Assembly: GCA_965226805.1 (NCBI GenBank)
Contig: CBDDDW010000025.1
Coordinates: 102,546 to 166,545 of the forward strand
From: CBDDDW01 sp965226805
GTDB lineage: Bacteria; Chloroflexota; Dehalococcoidia; Lucifugimonadales; JAGWBF01
Direction: 5' to 3'
Length of the DNA: 64,000 nucleotides
Each line of letters begins with the position of its first letter. The stretch's first letter is position 1. Below the pieces are notes generated by a model. It did no database searches. It was given only the letters and a program-made list of their open reading frames with translations, and was not told where the DNA came from. The position numbers and the translations under genes were made by a program. Positions 41,616-51,150 of the stretch are shown one piece after another.

Positions 41616-43568
41616 ATGGTAGAGAACTTGGGGAACATCGACGCTCTGCTTCAGGAGGACCGCAGGTTCCCTCCGCCGGAGGAGTTCGCGAAGCGTGCCA
41701 ACGTCCGCGACCCTGGCGTGTACGAGCGGGCGCAGAAGGACCCCGAGGCCTTCTGGGTCGGGTTCGCGGAGGATCTCCACTGGTTCAAGAAGTGGGATAC
41801 GGTGTTGGAGTGGGACCCTCCTTTCGCCAAGTGGTTCGTCGGTGGCAAAATAAACATGTCCTACAACTGCCTAGACCGGCACCTGAGCACTGAGCGACGG
41901 AACAAGGCGGCCCTGGTCTGGGAAGGGGAGCCCGGCGACTGGCGGGTCTACACTTACCAGGACCTGTACCGGGAGGTGTGCCGCTTCGCCAATGCCCTCA
42001 AGAGCCTGGGCGTGAAGAAGGGCGACCGGGTCACCATCTACCTGCCCATGATCCCGGAGCTTCCAATCTCCATGCTGGCCTGCGCCCGGATAGGCGCTCC
42101 TCACAACGTCGTGTTCGGCGGTTTCAGCGCCGAGTCGCTCCGGGACCGCATCAATGATTCCGAATCCAAAGTACTCATCACGTCCGACGGCGGCTACCGC
42201 AGGGGTAACGTTCTACCGTTGAAACGCAACGCTGACGATTCCCTGAACGGGGCACCCAGTATCGAGAAGGTGGTTGTGGTGCGCCGCACCGGCACGGCGG
42301 ATGACCTCATGCAGCCGGGCCGGGATATATGGTGGCACGAGCTGATAGAGGGACAACCGCTCAAGTGCGAAGCGGAGCCTATGGACAGCGAGGATATCCT
42401 GTATCTGCTGTACACCAGCGGGACTACCGGCAAACCCAAGGGGATCGTCCACACGACAGCGGGGTATCTGGTGGGCACGTACGCCACCACCAAGTGGGTG
42501 TTCGACCTCAAGGAGGACGACACATACTGGTGCACGGCCGACATTGGATGGGTCACCGGGCACAGCTACATCGTCTATGGGCCCCTAGCCAACGGCGCAA
42601 CCAGCGTGATGTACGAGGGCTCGCCCGACTACCCCGACCGAGACCGCTTTTGGTCCATCGTGGAAAAGTATGCCGCTACAGTCCTATACACGGCTCCAAC
42701 AGCCATCCGCAGCTTCATGCGTTGGGGTCCCGATTACCCCAAGAGGCATGATCTGTCCTCGCTGCGGCTGCTGGGTACCGTGGGTGAGCCCATCAACCCG
42801 GAAGCTTGGATGTGGTACTGGGAGCACATTGGGGGCGGCAGGTGCCCGGTCGTTGACACCTGGTGGCAGACCGAGACGGGGATGATCCTGATCACACCGC
42901 TCCCGGGCATCACCACACTCAAGCCTGGATCAGCTACCAGGCCCTTTCCCGGCATTGACGCGGAGGTGGTAGACGAAAAGGGGCAGCCGGTGGGGCCGGG
43001 AAGCGGGGGATACCTGGTGCTCAAAAAACCGTGGCCGGCGATGCTGCGCACCATATACGGCGACCCCGACAGGTATGTCCAGCAGTACTGGTCCAAGTAT
43101 CTGGATATCTACTTCACCGCCGACGGCTCCAGGCGGGACGAGGACGGGTATTTCTGGCTCCTTGGCCGGGTAGATGACGTGATCAACGTGTCGGCCCACC
43201 GCATCTCCACCATGGAGGTCGAGAGCGCCCTCGTTGACCACCAGGCGGTGGCGGAGGCGGCGTCCATTGGCAGGAACCACGAGGTCAAGGGCCAGGCCGT
43301 GGTTGCATTCGTCACCCTTAAAGAGCAGGTGGAGCCTACGGATGAGCTGATGGCGGAGCTAAAGCAGCATGTGGTCACCAAGATCGGTGCGATAGCCCGT
43401 CCCGACGATATCTTCTTTACCGCCGAGCTGCCCAAGACCCGCAGCGGCAAGATCATGCGCAGGCTCCTGCGGGACGTGGCCGAGGGGCGAGCCCTGGGAG
43501 ATACCACTACTCTGGCCGACCCGGCCGTGGTTGAGGCGCTTAAGGACCAGTACGGCGAGGAGGAATGA
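41616..43568 (+). CDS. acsA: Acetyl-CoA synthetase (AMP-forming)
   Basis: Makes acetyl-CoA from acetate, ATP and CoA through acetyl-AMP. 650 residues, normal for the family. MVENLGNIDALLQEDRRFPP leads in; core motifs are YTSGTTGKPKGIVHTTAGYL (P-loop), WCTADIGWVTGHSYIVYGPL, DTWWQTETGMILITPLPG (acyl and AMP site), GRVDDVINVSAHRISTMEVE and PKTRSGKIMRRLLR, whose Lys is the acetylated regulatory residue. ATG 41616 is used; the open frame continues upstream into the hairpin repeat. Confidence 0.96.
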   Translation: MVENLGNIDALLQEDRRFPPPEEFAKRANVRDPGVYERAQKDPEAFWVGFAEDLHWFKKWDTVLEWDPPFAKWFVGGKINMSYNCLDRHLSTERRNKAALVWEGEPGDWRVYTYQDLYREVCRFANALKSLGVKKGDRVTIYLPMIPELPISMLACARIGAPHNVVFGGFSAESLRDRINDSESKVLITSDGGYRRGNVLPLKRNADDSLNGAPSIEKVVVVRRTGTADDLMQPGRDIWWHELIEGQPLKCEAEPMDSEDILYLLYTSGTTGKPKGIVHTTAGYLVGTYATTKWVFDLKEDDTYWCTADIGWVTGHSYIVYGPLANGATSVMYEGSPDYPDRDRFWSIVEKYAATVLYTAPTAIRSFMRWGPDYPKRHDLSSLRLLGTVGEPINPEAWMWYWEHIGGGRCPVVDTWWQTETGMILITPLPGITTLKPGSATRPFPGIDAEVVDEKGQPVGPGSGGYLVLKKPWPAMLRTIYGDPDRYVQQYWSKYLDIYFTADGSRRDEDGYFWLLGRVDDVINVSAHRISTMEVESALVDHQAVAEAASIGRNHEVKGQAVVAFVTLKEQVEPTDELMAELKQHVVTKIGAIARPDDIFFTAELPKTRSGKIMRRLLRDVAEGRALGDTTTLADPAVVEALKDQYGEEE

Positions 43569-43811
43569 GACCCCCTAGGCGACCCAGGCGTGGAAACGCG
43601 GGCGTCACGTCCCAGATCTCTCGCGGGTCCCTAGGCGCCGACGCTCCTTGGCCGCATCTCTCCCTGCGGGTCAATGGATTCCAAAGGGGCGAAATCATCT
43701 CCTGGCTTCTTGCCTGTCGCGAGGCGTCAGCGAATCAGCGGGCTCAGGGGTCCATGCCCGGCTGAGGAGTATGCGGTAGGCGACAGGCCGTAGCCCATTG
43801 GGATAGGTCAA
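43569..43811. other. Intergenic region, nothing recognised
   Basis: 243 bp between acsA and mgtE. No promoter, riboswitch (no M-box seen) or gene was found. Confidence 0.35.
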
Positions 43812-45188
43812 ATGATGGAACAATCCCGAGAATACTCAACCGATGCGATAGAGCGCGCCCAGGAACTGATGCGCGAGACTAGGGAACTCCTGGAACGGCG
43901 GGAGTTTGACTCCGCATTGGCGATTTTCTCCGAACTGCACCCCGCGGACCAAGCCGATGTGCTCTCGGAACTGGACGATGAACAGCAACAGGAGCTGCTA
44001 AAGACCTTAGCTCCTCAGGATTCGGCCAGAATCCTCGACCACATGGAGCCTGCTGAGGCCGCTGAGGTGTTCGGTGCAGTAGACTCCGCAACTCTTTCCG
44101 ACATTCTCGACGAGGCCAGGCCGGACGTCGCGGCGGACCTGCTGATCCAGCTCCCGGAGGAACAGTCTCAGGCTGCCATGCAGGGGATGGAAGAGGCGGA
44201 GGATGTCACTCCATTGCTTGAGTATCCCCCTGAGAGCGCCGGCGGCATCATGACGCCCGAGTACATCTTCGCCCGTGATGACATGACCGCCGCCATCGCC
44301 CTCGACAACGTCCGGATACATGGCCAGAGAGCGGAGGACATGGCCTCTCTGGTCGTCGTGGACGAAGGGGGGAAGCTGGTGGGCGGTCTCAGCGTGGTCC
44401 GTCTCGCGGTCGCGCGGCCCAACGCCATCGTTGGAGACATAATGGAGCCGGAGGTCGTGTACGTCGTGCCTGAGACAGACCAGGAGGAGTGCGCCCGCTT
44501 GATTGAGCGGTACGACCTGAGCTACCTGCCCGTGGTGGACGGCGAGCGCCGAATGATCGGCGTGATCCTGGTGCAAGACGTGGTCGATGTGCTTAAGGAA
44601 GAGGCAACCGAAGACATGTACAGAATGACGGGGATCGGTGGGGAGAGGCTCTTCGGCCCCATGTTCGGCTCCGTGCGTCGCCGGCTGCCCTGGCTGTATC
44701 TCAACCTGGCCACGACCCTGCTGGCCGCAGGGGTAATCAGCCTATTCGAATCGACCATCAAGCAGGTGCTGGCGCTGGCGGTGTTCCTGCCCGTGGTCGC
44801 AGGACAGGGCGGGATCGGAGGCACGCAGACGCTGACGCTGGTGATCCGGGGAATAGCGCTGGGAGATGTGCCAGAGCGACGGGCGTTCCGGCTCCTTTCC
44901 AGGGAGATCTTCTTGGGCGTCGTTCACGGAGTCCTGCTGGGCGTCGTCATAGGCCTAATAGCGTTTCTGTGGAAGGGGGTTTGGATGTTGGGTGTGGTGC
45001 TGGGTGTCGCAATGTTGGGGAATATGATCATCGCTGGGTTGGCCGGCGCCGCCACCCCCCTGATGCTGCGACTCTTCGGCCTGGACCCTGCTCTCGGCTC
45101 CGCTGTAATCGTCACCACCATCACGGATGTGATCGGGTTCCTGCTATTCTTGGGCATCGCGGCCGCTCTGATTACTTATCTGGTGTAA
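43812..45188 (+). CDS. mgtE: MgtE magnesium transporter
   Basis: 458 residues. Cytoplasmic N domain, residues 1-130 (ALAIFSELHPADQADVLSEL and LDHMEPAEAAEVFG repeats); two CBS domains about 135-255 (YPPESAGGIMTPEYI start; VPETDQEECARLIERYDLSYLP); then five membrane helices to the C-terminus with PVVAGQGGIGGTQTLTLVIR, the conserved pore segment, and the terminal VIVTTITDVIGFLLFLGIA. Gated Mg2+ channel with N and CBS domains as sensor. ATG 43812 and 43815 are adjacent starts. Confidence 0.95.
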   Translation: MMEQSREYSTDAIERAQELMRETRELLERREFDSALAIFSELHPADQADVLSELDDEQQQELLKTLAPQDSARILDHMEPAEAAEVFGAVDSATLSDILDEARPDVAADLLIQLPEEQSQAAMQGMEEAEDVTPLLEYPPESAGGIMTPEYIFARDDMTAAIALDNVRIHGQRAEDMASLVVVDEGGKLVGGLSVVRLAVARPNAIVGDIMEPEVVYVVPETDQEECARLIERYDLSYLPVVDGERRMIGVILVQDVVDVLKEEATEDMYRMTGIGGERLFGPMFGSVRRRLPWLYLNLATTLLAAGVISLFESTIKQVLALAVFLPVVAGQGGIGGTQTLTLVIRGIALGDVPERRAFRLLSREIFLGVVHGVLLGVVIGLIAFLWKGVWMLGVVLGVAMLGNMIIAGLAGAATPLMLRLFGLDPALGSAVIVTTITDVIGFLLFLGIAAALITYLV

Positions 45189-45279
45189 GACATCCGATCC
45201 AGTGGACAGGGCCAGCGCTGCGCCTTGATGTCCACGAAGGCCGAGCCTGGGCGCAGGCTAACGGAGGGAGCCAGCTTCG

Positions 45280-45308
45280 TTGACACTCCAGGGTACGTCT
45301 GATACGCT
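45280..45308 (+). promoter_or_regulatory. Promoter for the NDUFA9-like gene
   Basis: TTGACA (45280-45285), 17-bp spacer, TACGCT (45303-45308). Perfect -35, weak -10. About 35 bp before ATG 45343. Confidence 0.45.
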
Positions 45309-45342
45309 CGAATCAGGTACAGGAGGTACACGCTAGTACGGG

Positions 45343-46293
45343 ATGCTTGCGCTCGTGACTGGGGCCACCGGTTTTGTGGGCAGGGAGGCGGTGAAAGCTC
45401 TGTGCGCCCGCGGGGCTGAGGTCCGCTGTCTGATACACACACCAGGTGGAGAGAGAGTCCTGGCAGGGCAGCGAGTGGACGTGCACTATGGGAACGTGGG
45501 GGATGAGGCCGCCCTGGAGGCGGCCTTTTACGATGTAGACGTGGTGGTACACCTGGTCGGGGTGATCAGAGAAAGGGGTCGGGCAACCTTCCAAAGTGTG
45601 AACAGGATGGGCACCGAACGGGTCGTGGCAGCCGCCAGGGAAGCGGGGGTCAAGCATTTCGTTTATGCGAGCGCCATTGGTGCAGCGGATGACAACCGCT
45701 ACCCATACCTTTACAGCAAATGGCAGGCCGAGCAGGCCGTTGTCCAGAGCGGACTGCCCTACACGATCCTGAGACCGTCGATACAGTTTGGCCCCGGAGA
45801 CGAATTCATAAACACGCTCGCCGGGCTGGTCAGAGCGTTTCCGGTGGTGCCCATCGTGGGTAAAGGAAGGAACAGGTTTCAGCCTATCTCAGTCGGGGAC
45901 GTGGCCAGGTGTCTCGCTCAGGCCGTGGGCAACGAAGAGATGCAGGGTAAGATCATCGAAATCGGAGGGCCCGAGCACTTGTCATATACCGAGATTGTGG
46001 ATACTATCGCCGACACATACCAGGTCCGGAGGCTCAAGGTGCATGTGCCAGTTCCGGCCATGCGACCGGTAGTGAGACTCATGGAGACGTTGCTTCCTCA
46101 CCCCCCAGCCACGACAGATCAGCTCCGGATGCTCCCGATACCTAACATCGCTAAACTCCACACCGTCGAGGAAGCCTTTGGATTCAAACCGGTCCGTTTA
46201 CAGGGCAGCATAGACTATATACGGGGAATAGGGTTTTGGGATGGCTTGAGAATAGCCCTCGGGTTCATGCCACGCCGGATAAGGGACCATTAG
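45343..46293 (+). CDS. NAD(P)-binding oxidoreductase, complex I NDUFA9-like
   Basis: 316 residues of the atypical short-chain dehydrogenase group. MLALVTGATGFVGREAVKAL is the GxxGFxG nucleotide site; VDVVVHLVGVIRERGRATFQ is the conserved central strand; YASAIGAADD and YLYSKWQAEQAV hold the Ser and the YxxxK dyad. FQPISVGDVARCLAQAV is typical of the NDUFA9/NmrA-like branch. Role in bacteria is usually quinone or lipid-linked redox or structural; substrate unknown. folC follows on the same strand. Confidence 0.88.
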   Translation: MLALVTGATGFVGREAVKALCARGAEVRCLIHTPGGERVLAGQRVDVHYGNVGDEAALEAAFYDVDVVVHLVGVIRERGRATFQSVNRMGTERVVAAAREAGVKHFVYASAIGAADDNRYPYLYSKWQAEQAVVQSGLPYTILRPSIQFGPGDEFINTLAGLVRAFPVVPIVGKGRNRFQPISVGDVARCLAQAVGNEEMQGKIIEIGGPEHLSYTEIVDTIADTYQVRRLKVHVPVPAMRPVVRLMETLLPHPPATTDQLRMLPIPNIAKLHTVEEAFGFKPVRLQGSIDYIRGIGFWDGLRIALGFMPRRIRDH

Positions 46294-46421
46294 ACAGAGT
46301 TACTCCACTGCGTATCGAACGTCACAATAAGCGAAGCAGGTCCAGCACGACGAAATGGGATCCCTTTGCGAATTCGAGCTATCCAACCCATCAGCGGAGG
46401 TCGGTACCCAAAGGAGAATCC

Positions 46422-47843
46422 ATGGAATACAGAGCCGCGCTCCGTCGCTTGCTACTCCTGGTGGACCACGAGCGCATGACGACCTCCACGAGGGCCCGCG
46501 TCTGGTATGACCTGGGCAGAATGGAAGCGCTGCTGCTCCGGTTGGAGAACCCCCACTTGGGGAGACCGACTGTTCACATAGCGGGCACCAAGGGCAAAGG
46601 AAGCACCGCGGCCATGTGCGCCAGCGTCCTCTCACAAGAGGGCTACCGTACCGGACTGTACACTTCACCTCACCTCCACACCTTCAGGGAGAGGATCAGC
46701 CTCGATGGTGTTCCCGTGAGTGAGGTGAGATTCGCTTCCCTTGCGGACGAAATATGGCCCGAGCTGGAGTGGGTTGGAAATCACGCTGGCCGGGGCGAAG
46801 TCACCATGTTCGAGGCCCTTACGGCAATGGCGTTCTGCTATTTCAGGAAGGAAGCGGACGTTCAGGTGCTGGAAGTAGGTCTAGGCGGCAGGCTGGACAC
46901 CACTAACCTCGTGAGCCCTCGGGTTTGCGCCATAACCTCGTTGAGCCTCGACCATACCTCCGTCCTCGGAGAGACCATCCAGAGCATCGCGGCCGAAAAA
47001 GCGGGGATCATAAAGCACGGGGTACCTGTGGTTACCGCTCCTCAAGTGCCGAAGGCTATGGAGGTAATTGAGTCGGTCAGCAGGGAGAAGGGAGCCGAGC
47101 TGGTCAAAGTCGGAGAGGACCTTACATGGAGGAAGGGAGACAGCACTTCCGATGGCCAGCATGTTGAAGTACGTGGGAGGCTAAGTCGCTACGACCTGTG
47201 GACTCCTCTCCTTGGAGAGCACCAGCTGGAGAACGTTGCGGTAGCGGTGGGCGCCCTGGAGGTCCTGATCGAGCAAGGCATGGAGATATCTCGCAGAGCA
47301 ATCGATCAGGGCTTCACGCGGGTGCAGTGGCCCTGCCGCATGGAAGTCCTCAGCCGGTCTCCCTTGTTGGTATGCGACGGCGCTCACAATCCTTATTCAG
47401 TGTCCAGGCTGATGGACAGCCTGCCAAGGTATTTTCACTACGACCGGCTTGCGCTCATCTTCGGCGTATCTCAGGACAAGAACCTGGAGGGGATTGTCGA
47501 GGAGTTGGGGTCCTTTCTTGGCAGTGAGCAGCGAAAGCCCCTCGTAATCGCTACCCGTTCGAGGCATCCCAGGGCCAGCGCTGCCGAGACCCTAGCGAGG
47601 GCGTTTCGGATACATGACATAGATGCGGTCGAGGTGGGTAACGTGGGAAAGGCCCTTGAAGTGGCCGTTGAGACTACGCGGGAACCGGACCCCGACGATG
47701 CGGAAACCTTGATACTGGTGACGGGCTCCCTTTTTGTTGCGGCCGAGGCCAGGGAAGCGGTCCATGGAATAGAACCCGAGCTTTATCCTGAGCTTCCTGA
47801 CACTGCCGGCACGCTAACAAGTCCTCAGCCGACGCGTTATTGA
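46422..47843 (+). CDS. folC: Folylpolyglutamate synthase / dihydrofolate synthase
   Basis: 473 residues of the Mur ligase family, adding glutamate to folates. P-loop VHIAGTKGKGSTAAMCASVL; SPHLHTFRERISLDG; FEALTAMAFCYF; LEVGLGGRLDTTN; TSLSLDHTSVLG; AAEKAGIIK and the C-terminal CDGAHNPYSVSRL segment. ATG 46422 has AAGGAG five bases upstream; the frame is open from 46236 but the earlier part is not conserved. It may follow from the upstream gene (128-bp gap). Confidence 0.95.
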   Translation: MEYRAALRRLLLLVDHERMTTSTRARVWYDLGRMEALLLRLENPHLGRPTVHIAGTKGKGSTAAMCASVLSQEGYRTGLYTSPHLHTFRERISLDGVPVSEVRFASLADEIWPELEWVGNHAGRGEVTMFEALTAMAFCYFRKEADVQVLEVGLGGRLDTTNLVSPRVCAITSLSLDHTSVLGETIQSIAAEKAGIIKHGVPVVTAPQVPKAMEVIESVSREKGAELVKVGEDLTWRKGDSTSDGQHVEVRGRLSRYDLWTPLLGEHQLENVAVAVGALEVLIEQGMEISRRAIDQGFTRVQWPCRMEVLSRSPLLVCDGAHNPYSVSRLMDSLPRYFHYDRLALIFGVSQDKNLEGIVEELGSFLGSEQRKPLVIATRSRHPRASAAETLARAFRIHDIDAVEVGNVGKALEVAVETTREPDPDDAETLILVTGSLFVAAEAREAVHGIEPELYPELPDTAGTLTSPQPTRY

Positions 47844-47995
47844 CGGAGACGGTTTTTCTGTGATTACGCTTACGTCCCAGTTGATCACGAATCGACTTTG
47901 CTCTCGGATCGCGGACGGAGAGAATCGTGAAGGTGCCGATCTGGGTGTCGTGTACCCCAGGGCGGCGTTATCCGAGGCGGATACAAAGGTGAAAT

Positions 47996-49240
47996 ATGGA
48001 CAGACATAGGGCGGTCATTACCGGCATGGGCGCCGTAACGCCCCTTGGCCTTACGGCACTTGAGTTCTGGAAGAACTTAGTACAGGGTAGGTCCGGCGTG
48101 GGGCCGATGACACTATGTGATCCCACCCTCTTTCCGTGCCGGATTGCAGGAGAGGTGAAAGGATTCGACCCGGGCCAGTATATCAATGCCAAAGAAGCAA
48201 GGCGCATGGCCCGGTTTTCCCAGCTAGGAGTCTCCGCGGCGCTGATGGCGCTGGACGACTCGGGGTTGGACATCTCCAGGGAGGACTCCCACCGAGTGGG
48301 GATACTATTGGGCAACGGCAACGGCGGCTTCCCAACTACCGAAGAGGGGTGCAGAGTGCTTGTCGACAAGGGAGGGATGAGAATCTCCCCTTTCTTCTTT
48401 CCCATGATTCTACCCAACATGGCCGCCGCAAATGTTAGCCGGACTATAGGGGCTAAGGGATATAACTCTACGGTGATAACCGCATGCGCCGCCTCCAACC
48501 AGGCGATGGGGGAGGCCCTGGAGGTATTGAGGCGCGGCGCGGCGGATGTGATGCTCACCGGAGGCACGGAGGCGGGCATCACTCAGCTCGGCCTGGGAGG
48601 GTTCGCAGTGATGCGGGCCCTAAGCACGAACAACGAGGAGCCCGAGAAGGCCAGCAGGCCCTTCGACGCCAAGCGAGACGGTTTCGTACCGGCGGAAGGG
48701 GCGGCGATCCTTGTCCTAGAGAGTCTGGAGCACGCCCTTAATAGAGGCGCCAATATCCTATGTGAGCTGGCGGGATTCGGGAGCTCGTCCGACGCCTACC
48801 ACCTAGTCCATCCCGACGAGTCATGCGACAGCTCGATTGCGGCGATGCGGCTCGCGCTCGACGACGCGGGCGTGAGCATCCACGAGGTGGACTATATCAA
48901 TGCTCATGGCACCTCAACGCCCCTTAACGACGCCGTGGAGAGCAAGGCGATTAACGGCCTGTTCGGGGAAGACGCCCACAAAATCTCGGTGAGCTCCACC
49001 AAGTCGATGATCGGCCATTCGCTGGGAGCCTCCGGAGCGCTCGAGGCGGTAGCCTGCATCGGCTCCATAACCGAAGGAATCATACATCCCACGATAAACT
49101 ACGACTATCCCGACCCAGAATGCGACCTGGATTACGTGCCCAACGTGTGCCGAAAAAAAGACGTAAAGGTCGTGCTATCCAACGCCTTCGGATTCGGAGG
49201 CCAGAACTCCTGCCTGGTCTTCAAGAAGTTCGAGGGATGA
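47996..49240 (+). CDS. fabF: Beta-ketoacyl-ACP synthase II
   Basis: Condensing enzyme that elongates fatty acyl chains with malonyl-ACP. 414 residues. MDRHRAVITGMGAVTPLG is the start; catalytic triad: Cys in TVITACAASNQAMG, His in NAHGTSTPLND and His in KSMIGHSLGASGALE. The terminal SNAFGFGGQNSCLVF is the family C-terminus. No other fab genes or acpP are adjacent, so it is a free-standing paralogue or the pathway is split. Confidence 0.95.
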   Translation: MDRHRAVITGMGAVTPLGLTALEFWKNLVQGRSGVGPMTLCDPTLFPCRIAGEVKGFDPGQYINAKEARRMARFSQLGVSAALMALDDSGLDISREDSHRVGILLGNGNGGFPTTEEGCRVLVDKGGMRISPFFFPMILPNMAAANVSRTIGAKGYNSTVITACAASNQAMGEALEVLRRGAADVMLTGGTEAGITQLGLGGFAVMRALSTNNEEPEKASRPFDAKRDGFVPAEGAAILVLESLEHALNRGANILCELAGFGSSSDAYHLVHPDESCDSSIAAMRLALDDAGVSIHEVDYINAHGTSTPLNDAVESKAINGLFGEDAHKISVSSTKSMIGHSLGASGALEAVACIGSITEGIIHPTINYDYPDPECDLDYVPNVCRKKDVKVVLSNAFGFGGQNSCLVFKKFEG

Positions 49241-49300
49241 CGGTGACTTCGAATCCTAATCGCCGCGCATGATTTAGCATAAGGAGGCATCGAAGCAACC

Positions 49301-49528
49301 GTGCCCGATTGGGTTATTCCGGCTATATTCGTGGCGAGCCCCTTCCTCTTAACATTTGCCGTGTTGTTATGGTACCGGCTATTTAGTGGAAAATGTCCTA
49401 AGTGTCAGCGAAGACGTGCCATGAAATGGACAGGCAGGGAAACAACGAGCAGTCATGAATATGAGTGCAAATACTGCGGACATCGGGAGAGGGTGCACGA
49501 GCGGCCCCAGAGGGGGTCTATTATTTGA
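49301..49528 (+). CDS. Small membrane protein with a zinc ribbon
   Basis: 75 residues from GTG 49301. The N-terminus is one membrane helix (WVIPAIFVASPFLLTFAVLL) and the rest a rubredoxin-like zinc ribbon with CPKC and CKYC pairs, then a basic tail. AAGGAGG lies about 14 bases before, rather far. No family recognised. It is between fabF and the phosphotriesterase gene. Confidence 0.65.
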   Translation: MPDWVIPAIFVASPFLLTFAVLLWYRLFSGKCPKCQRRRAMKWTGRETTSSHEYECKYCGHRERVHERPQRGSII

Positions 49529-49591
49529 CGACTTTCTCAACAAGTCTTTTGGGATAGGTTGGATGATCAAGAGGGGGCAAGGGCTGCGAAA

Positions 49592-50545
49592 ATGGCGACC
49601 ATAAACACCGTACTCGGCGAGGTGGACACCGCGGATCTGGGATTCACCTTGACCCACGAGCACGTGATGACCAGCGCCGCGGGAATCCGCCAGACGTACC
49701 CGGAGCTCATCGACCGCCGGGCGGTCATAGAGGAAGCCGTAGCCTCCCTCAAGGCGGCCTTCGACGAGGGCGTTCGCACCATTGTGGACATGACTACCTT
49801 CGATCTAGGGAGGGACATTGAAGCCATGGCCGAGGTTTCAAGGAGAAGCGGTGTCAATATAATCGCTGCCACTGGCAGCCACCTGGCGATTCCGCGGGTG
49901 TTCTGGACGGCCACCCCGGACTCCATCGCGCTCCTTTACATAAGAGAGATCGAGGTCGGTATCGAGGGCACGGGCATCAGGGCCGGAGTGATCAAGGCCG
50001 CCAGCGATAAGGGAGGCGTAACCGAGCGCGAGGAGATTATCCTCCGCGCCGTGGCCCGCGCCCACAACCACACGGGCATCCCGATCTCCACTCACACCTG
50101 GTCTCCTGACCGTGTGGGAGAGCAGCAGGTCCGCATCTTCGAAGAAGAGGGGGTCGACTTGAACCGGGTCTATATCGGCCACAGCAACGACGATACCGAC
50201 CTGGACTACCTGCTGGGTCTGCTTGAGAAGGGAGTTTGGGTGGGGCTGGACCGCTATCCAGGCACCCAGGTGCCCGGTACGCCCGACTGGGAAGAGCGTA
50301 CAGAGATCGCCAAGAGGCTGATCGACGCGGAATATGGACACCGCATCATGCTATCCCACGACTACTCCGTCCCTGCGAACAAGCCGGAGAAAGAGGAGCA
50401 GGAGGAGCGACGCCGCCTCAACCCGGATGGCTACCTGTTCATCACACGCCGAGTGTTGCCACGCCTGAAAGAGTTGGGCGCCTCTGACGAGGACATCCAC
50501 CAAATTATGGTGGAGAACCCGCGCCGCTTTTTCGACGGCAGCTGA
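49592..50545 (+). CDS. Phosphotriesterase-family metal hydrolase
   Basis: 317 residues, TIM barrel with a binuclear metal centre. Ligands: FTLTHEHV (HxH), the carboxylated Lys in GVIKAAS, His in STHTWSP, His in IGHSND and Asp in MLSHDYS. Members hydrolyse organophosphates, lactones (quorum-sensing type) or other esters; the native substrate is probably a lactone. ATG 49592 was chosen over 49559 because conservation starts at MATINTVLGEVDTADLG. Confidence 0.9.
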   Translation: MATINTVLGEVDTADLGFTLTHEHVMTSAAGIRQTYPELIDRRAVIEEAVASLKAAFDEGVRTIVDMTTFDLGRDIEAMAEVSRRSGVNIIAATGSHLAIPRVFWTATPDSIALLYIREIEVGIEGTGIRAGVIKAASDKGGVTEREEIILRAVARAHNHTGIPISTHTWSPDRVGEQQVRIFEEEGVDLNRVYIGHSNDDTDLDYLLGLLEKGVWVGLDRYPGTQVPGTPDWEERTEIAKRLIDAEYGHRIMLSHDYSVPANKPEKEEQEERRRLNPDGYLFITRRVLPRLKELGASDEDIHQIMVENPRRFFDGS

Positions 50546-51150
50546 CCAACCCCCAACGTTCACCGTCCGCCGGATACCTTCACCACAAATGCGTCGGCCC
50601 TACCGACGTTGGTCTGGCCTGGGAGGGCGCCTTCGGTGCCGCCAGCTACGTAGAGGTTACCTGAGCTATCTACCACCGCTCCCGCTGCTAGATCCCGCCC
50701 TGGTGTGCCGAACTGATGTGTCCAGAGCTCGTCGCCATCCAAGTTATACGCGCGCACGTAGGCGTCGTTTCGACCTCCCAAGAAGTTCTCCCCAGGAAGC
50801 GCATCTCCGACAAAGCCAACGAGAAATAAAATCCCCATACCGTCCAGGACGAGGTCGGAGACTTCCTCCAGATCTTCAGTGCCGAACTGACGTGTCCATA
50901 GCTCGTTTCCGTCGCTGTCATATTTGCCCACGAAGGCGTCCGCATCTCCGGCGTAGCTCTGGCCCGGCAATTCGGCGGACGTGCTGCCCGCGAGGAATAC
51001 ACTCCCATCAGCACTCACGGTTACAGCCAACGTGGAGTCGGAGCCCCGGGTGCCGAACTGTCGTGTCCACCTCTCCCCACCTTCGGGGTCATACTTACGG
51101 ATGTAAGCATCGATATTACCGAAACCTACCTGGCCCGGAAGCATTCCATC

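Noticed and set aside
43565..43765. 66-residue frame after acsA
   Set aside because: Arg-rich, overlaps the acsA end, no features; probably non-coding.
49592..50545. Dedicated organophosphate-degrading role for the phosphotriesterase-family protein
   Set aside because: The metal ligands only place it in the superfamily; lactonase or other activities are equally likely.
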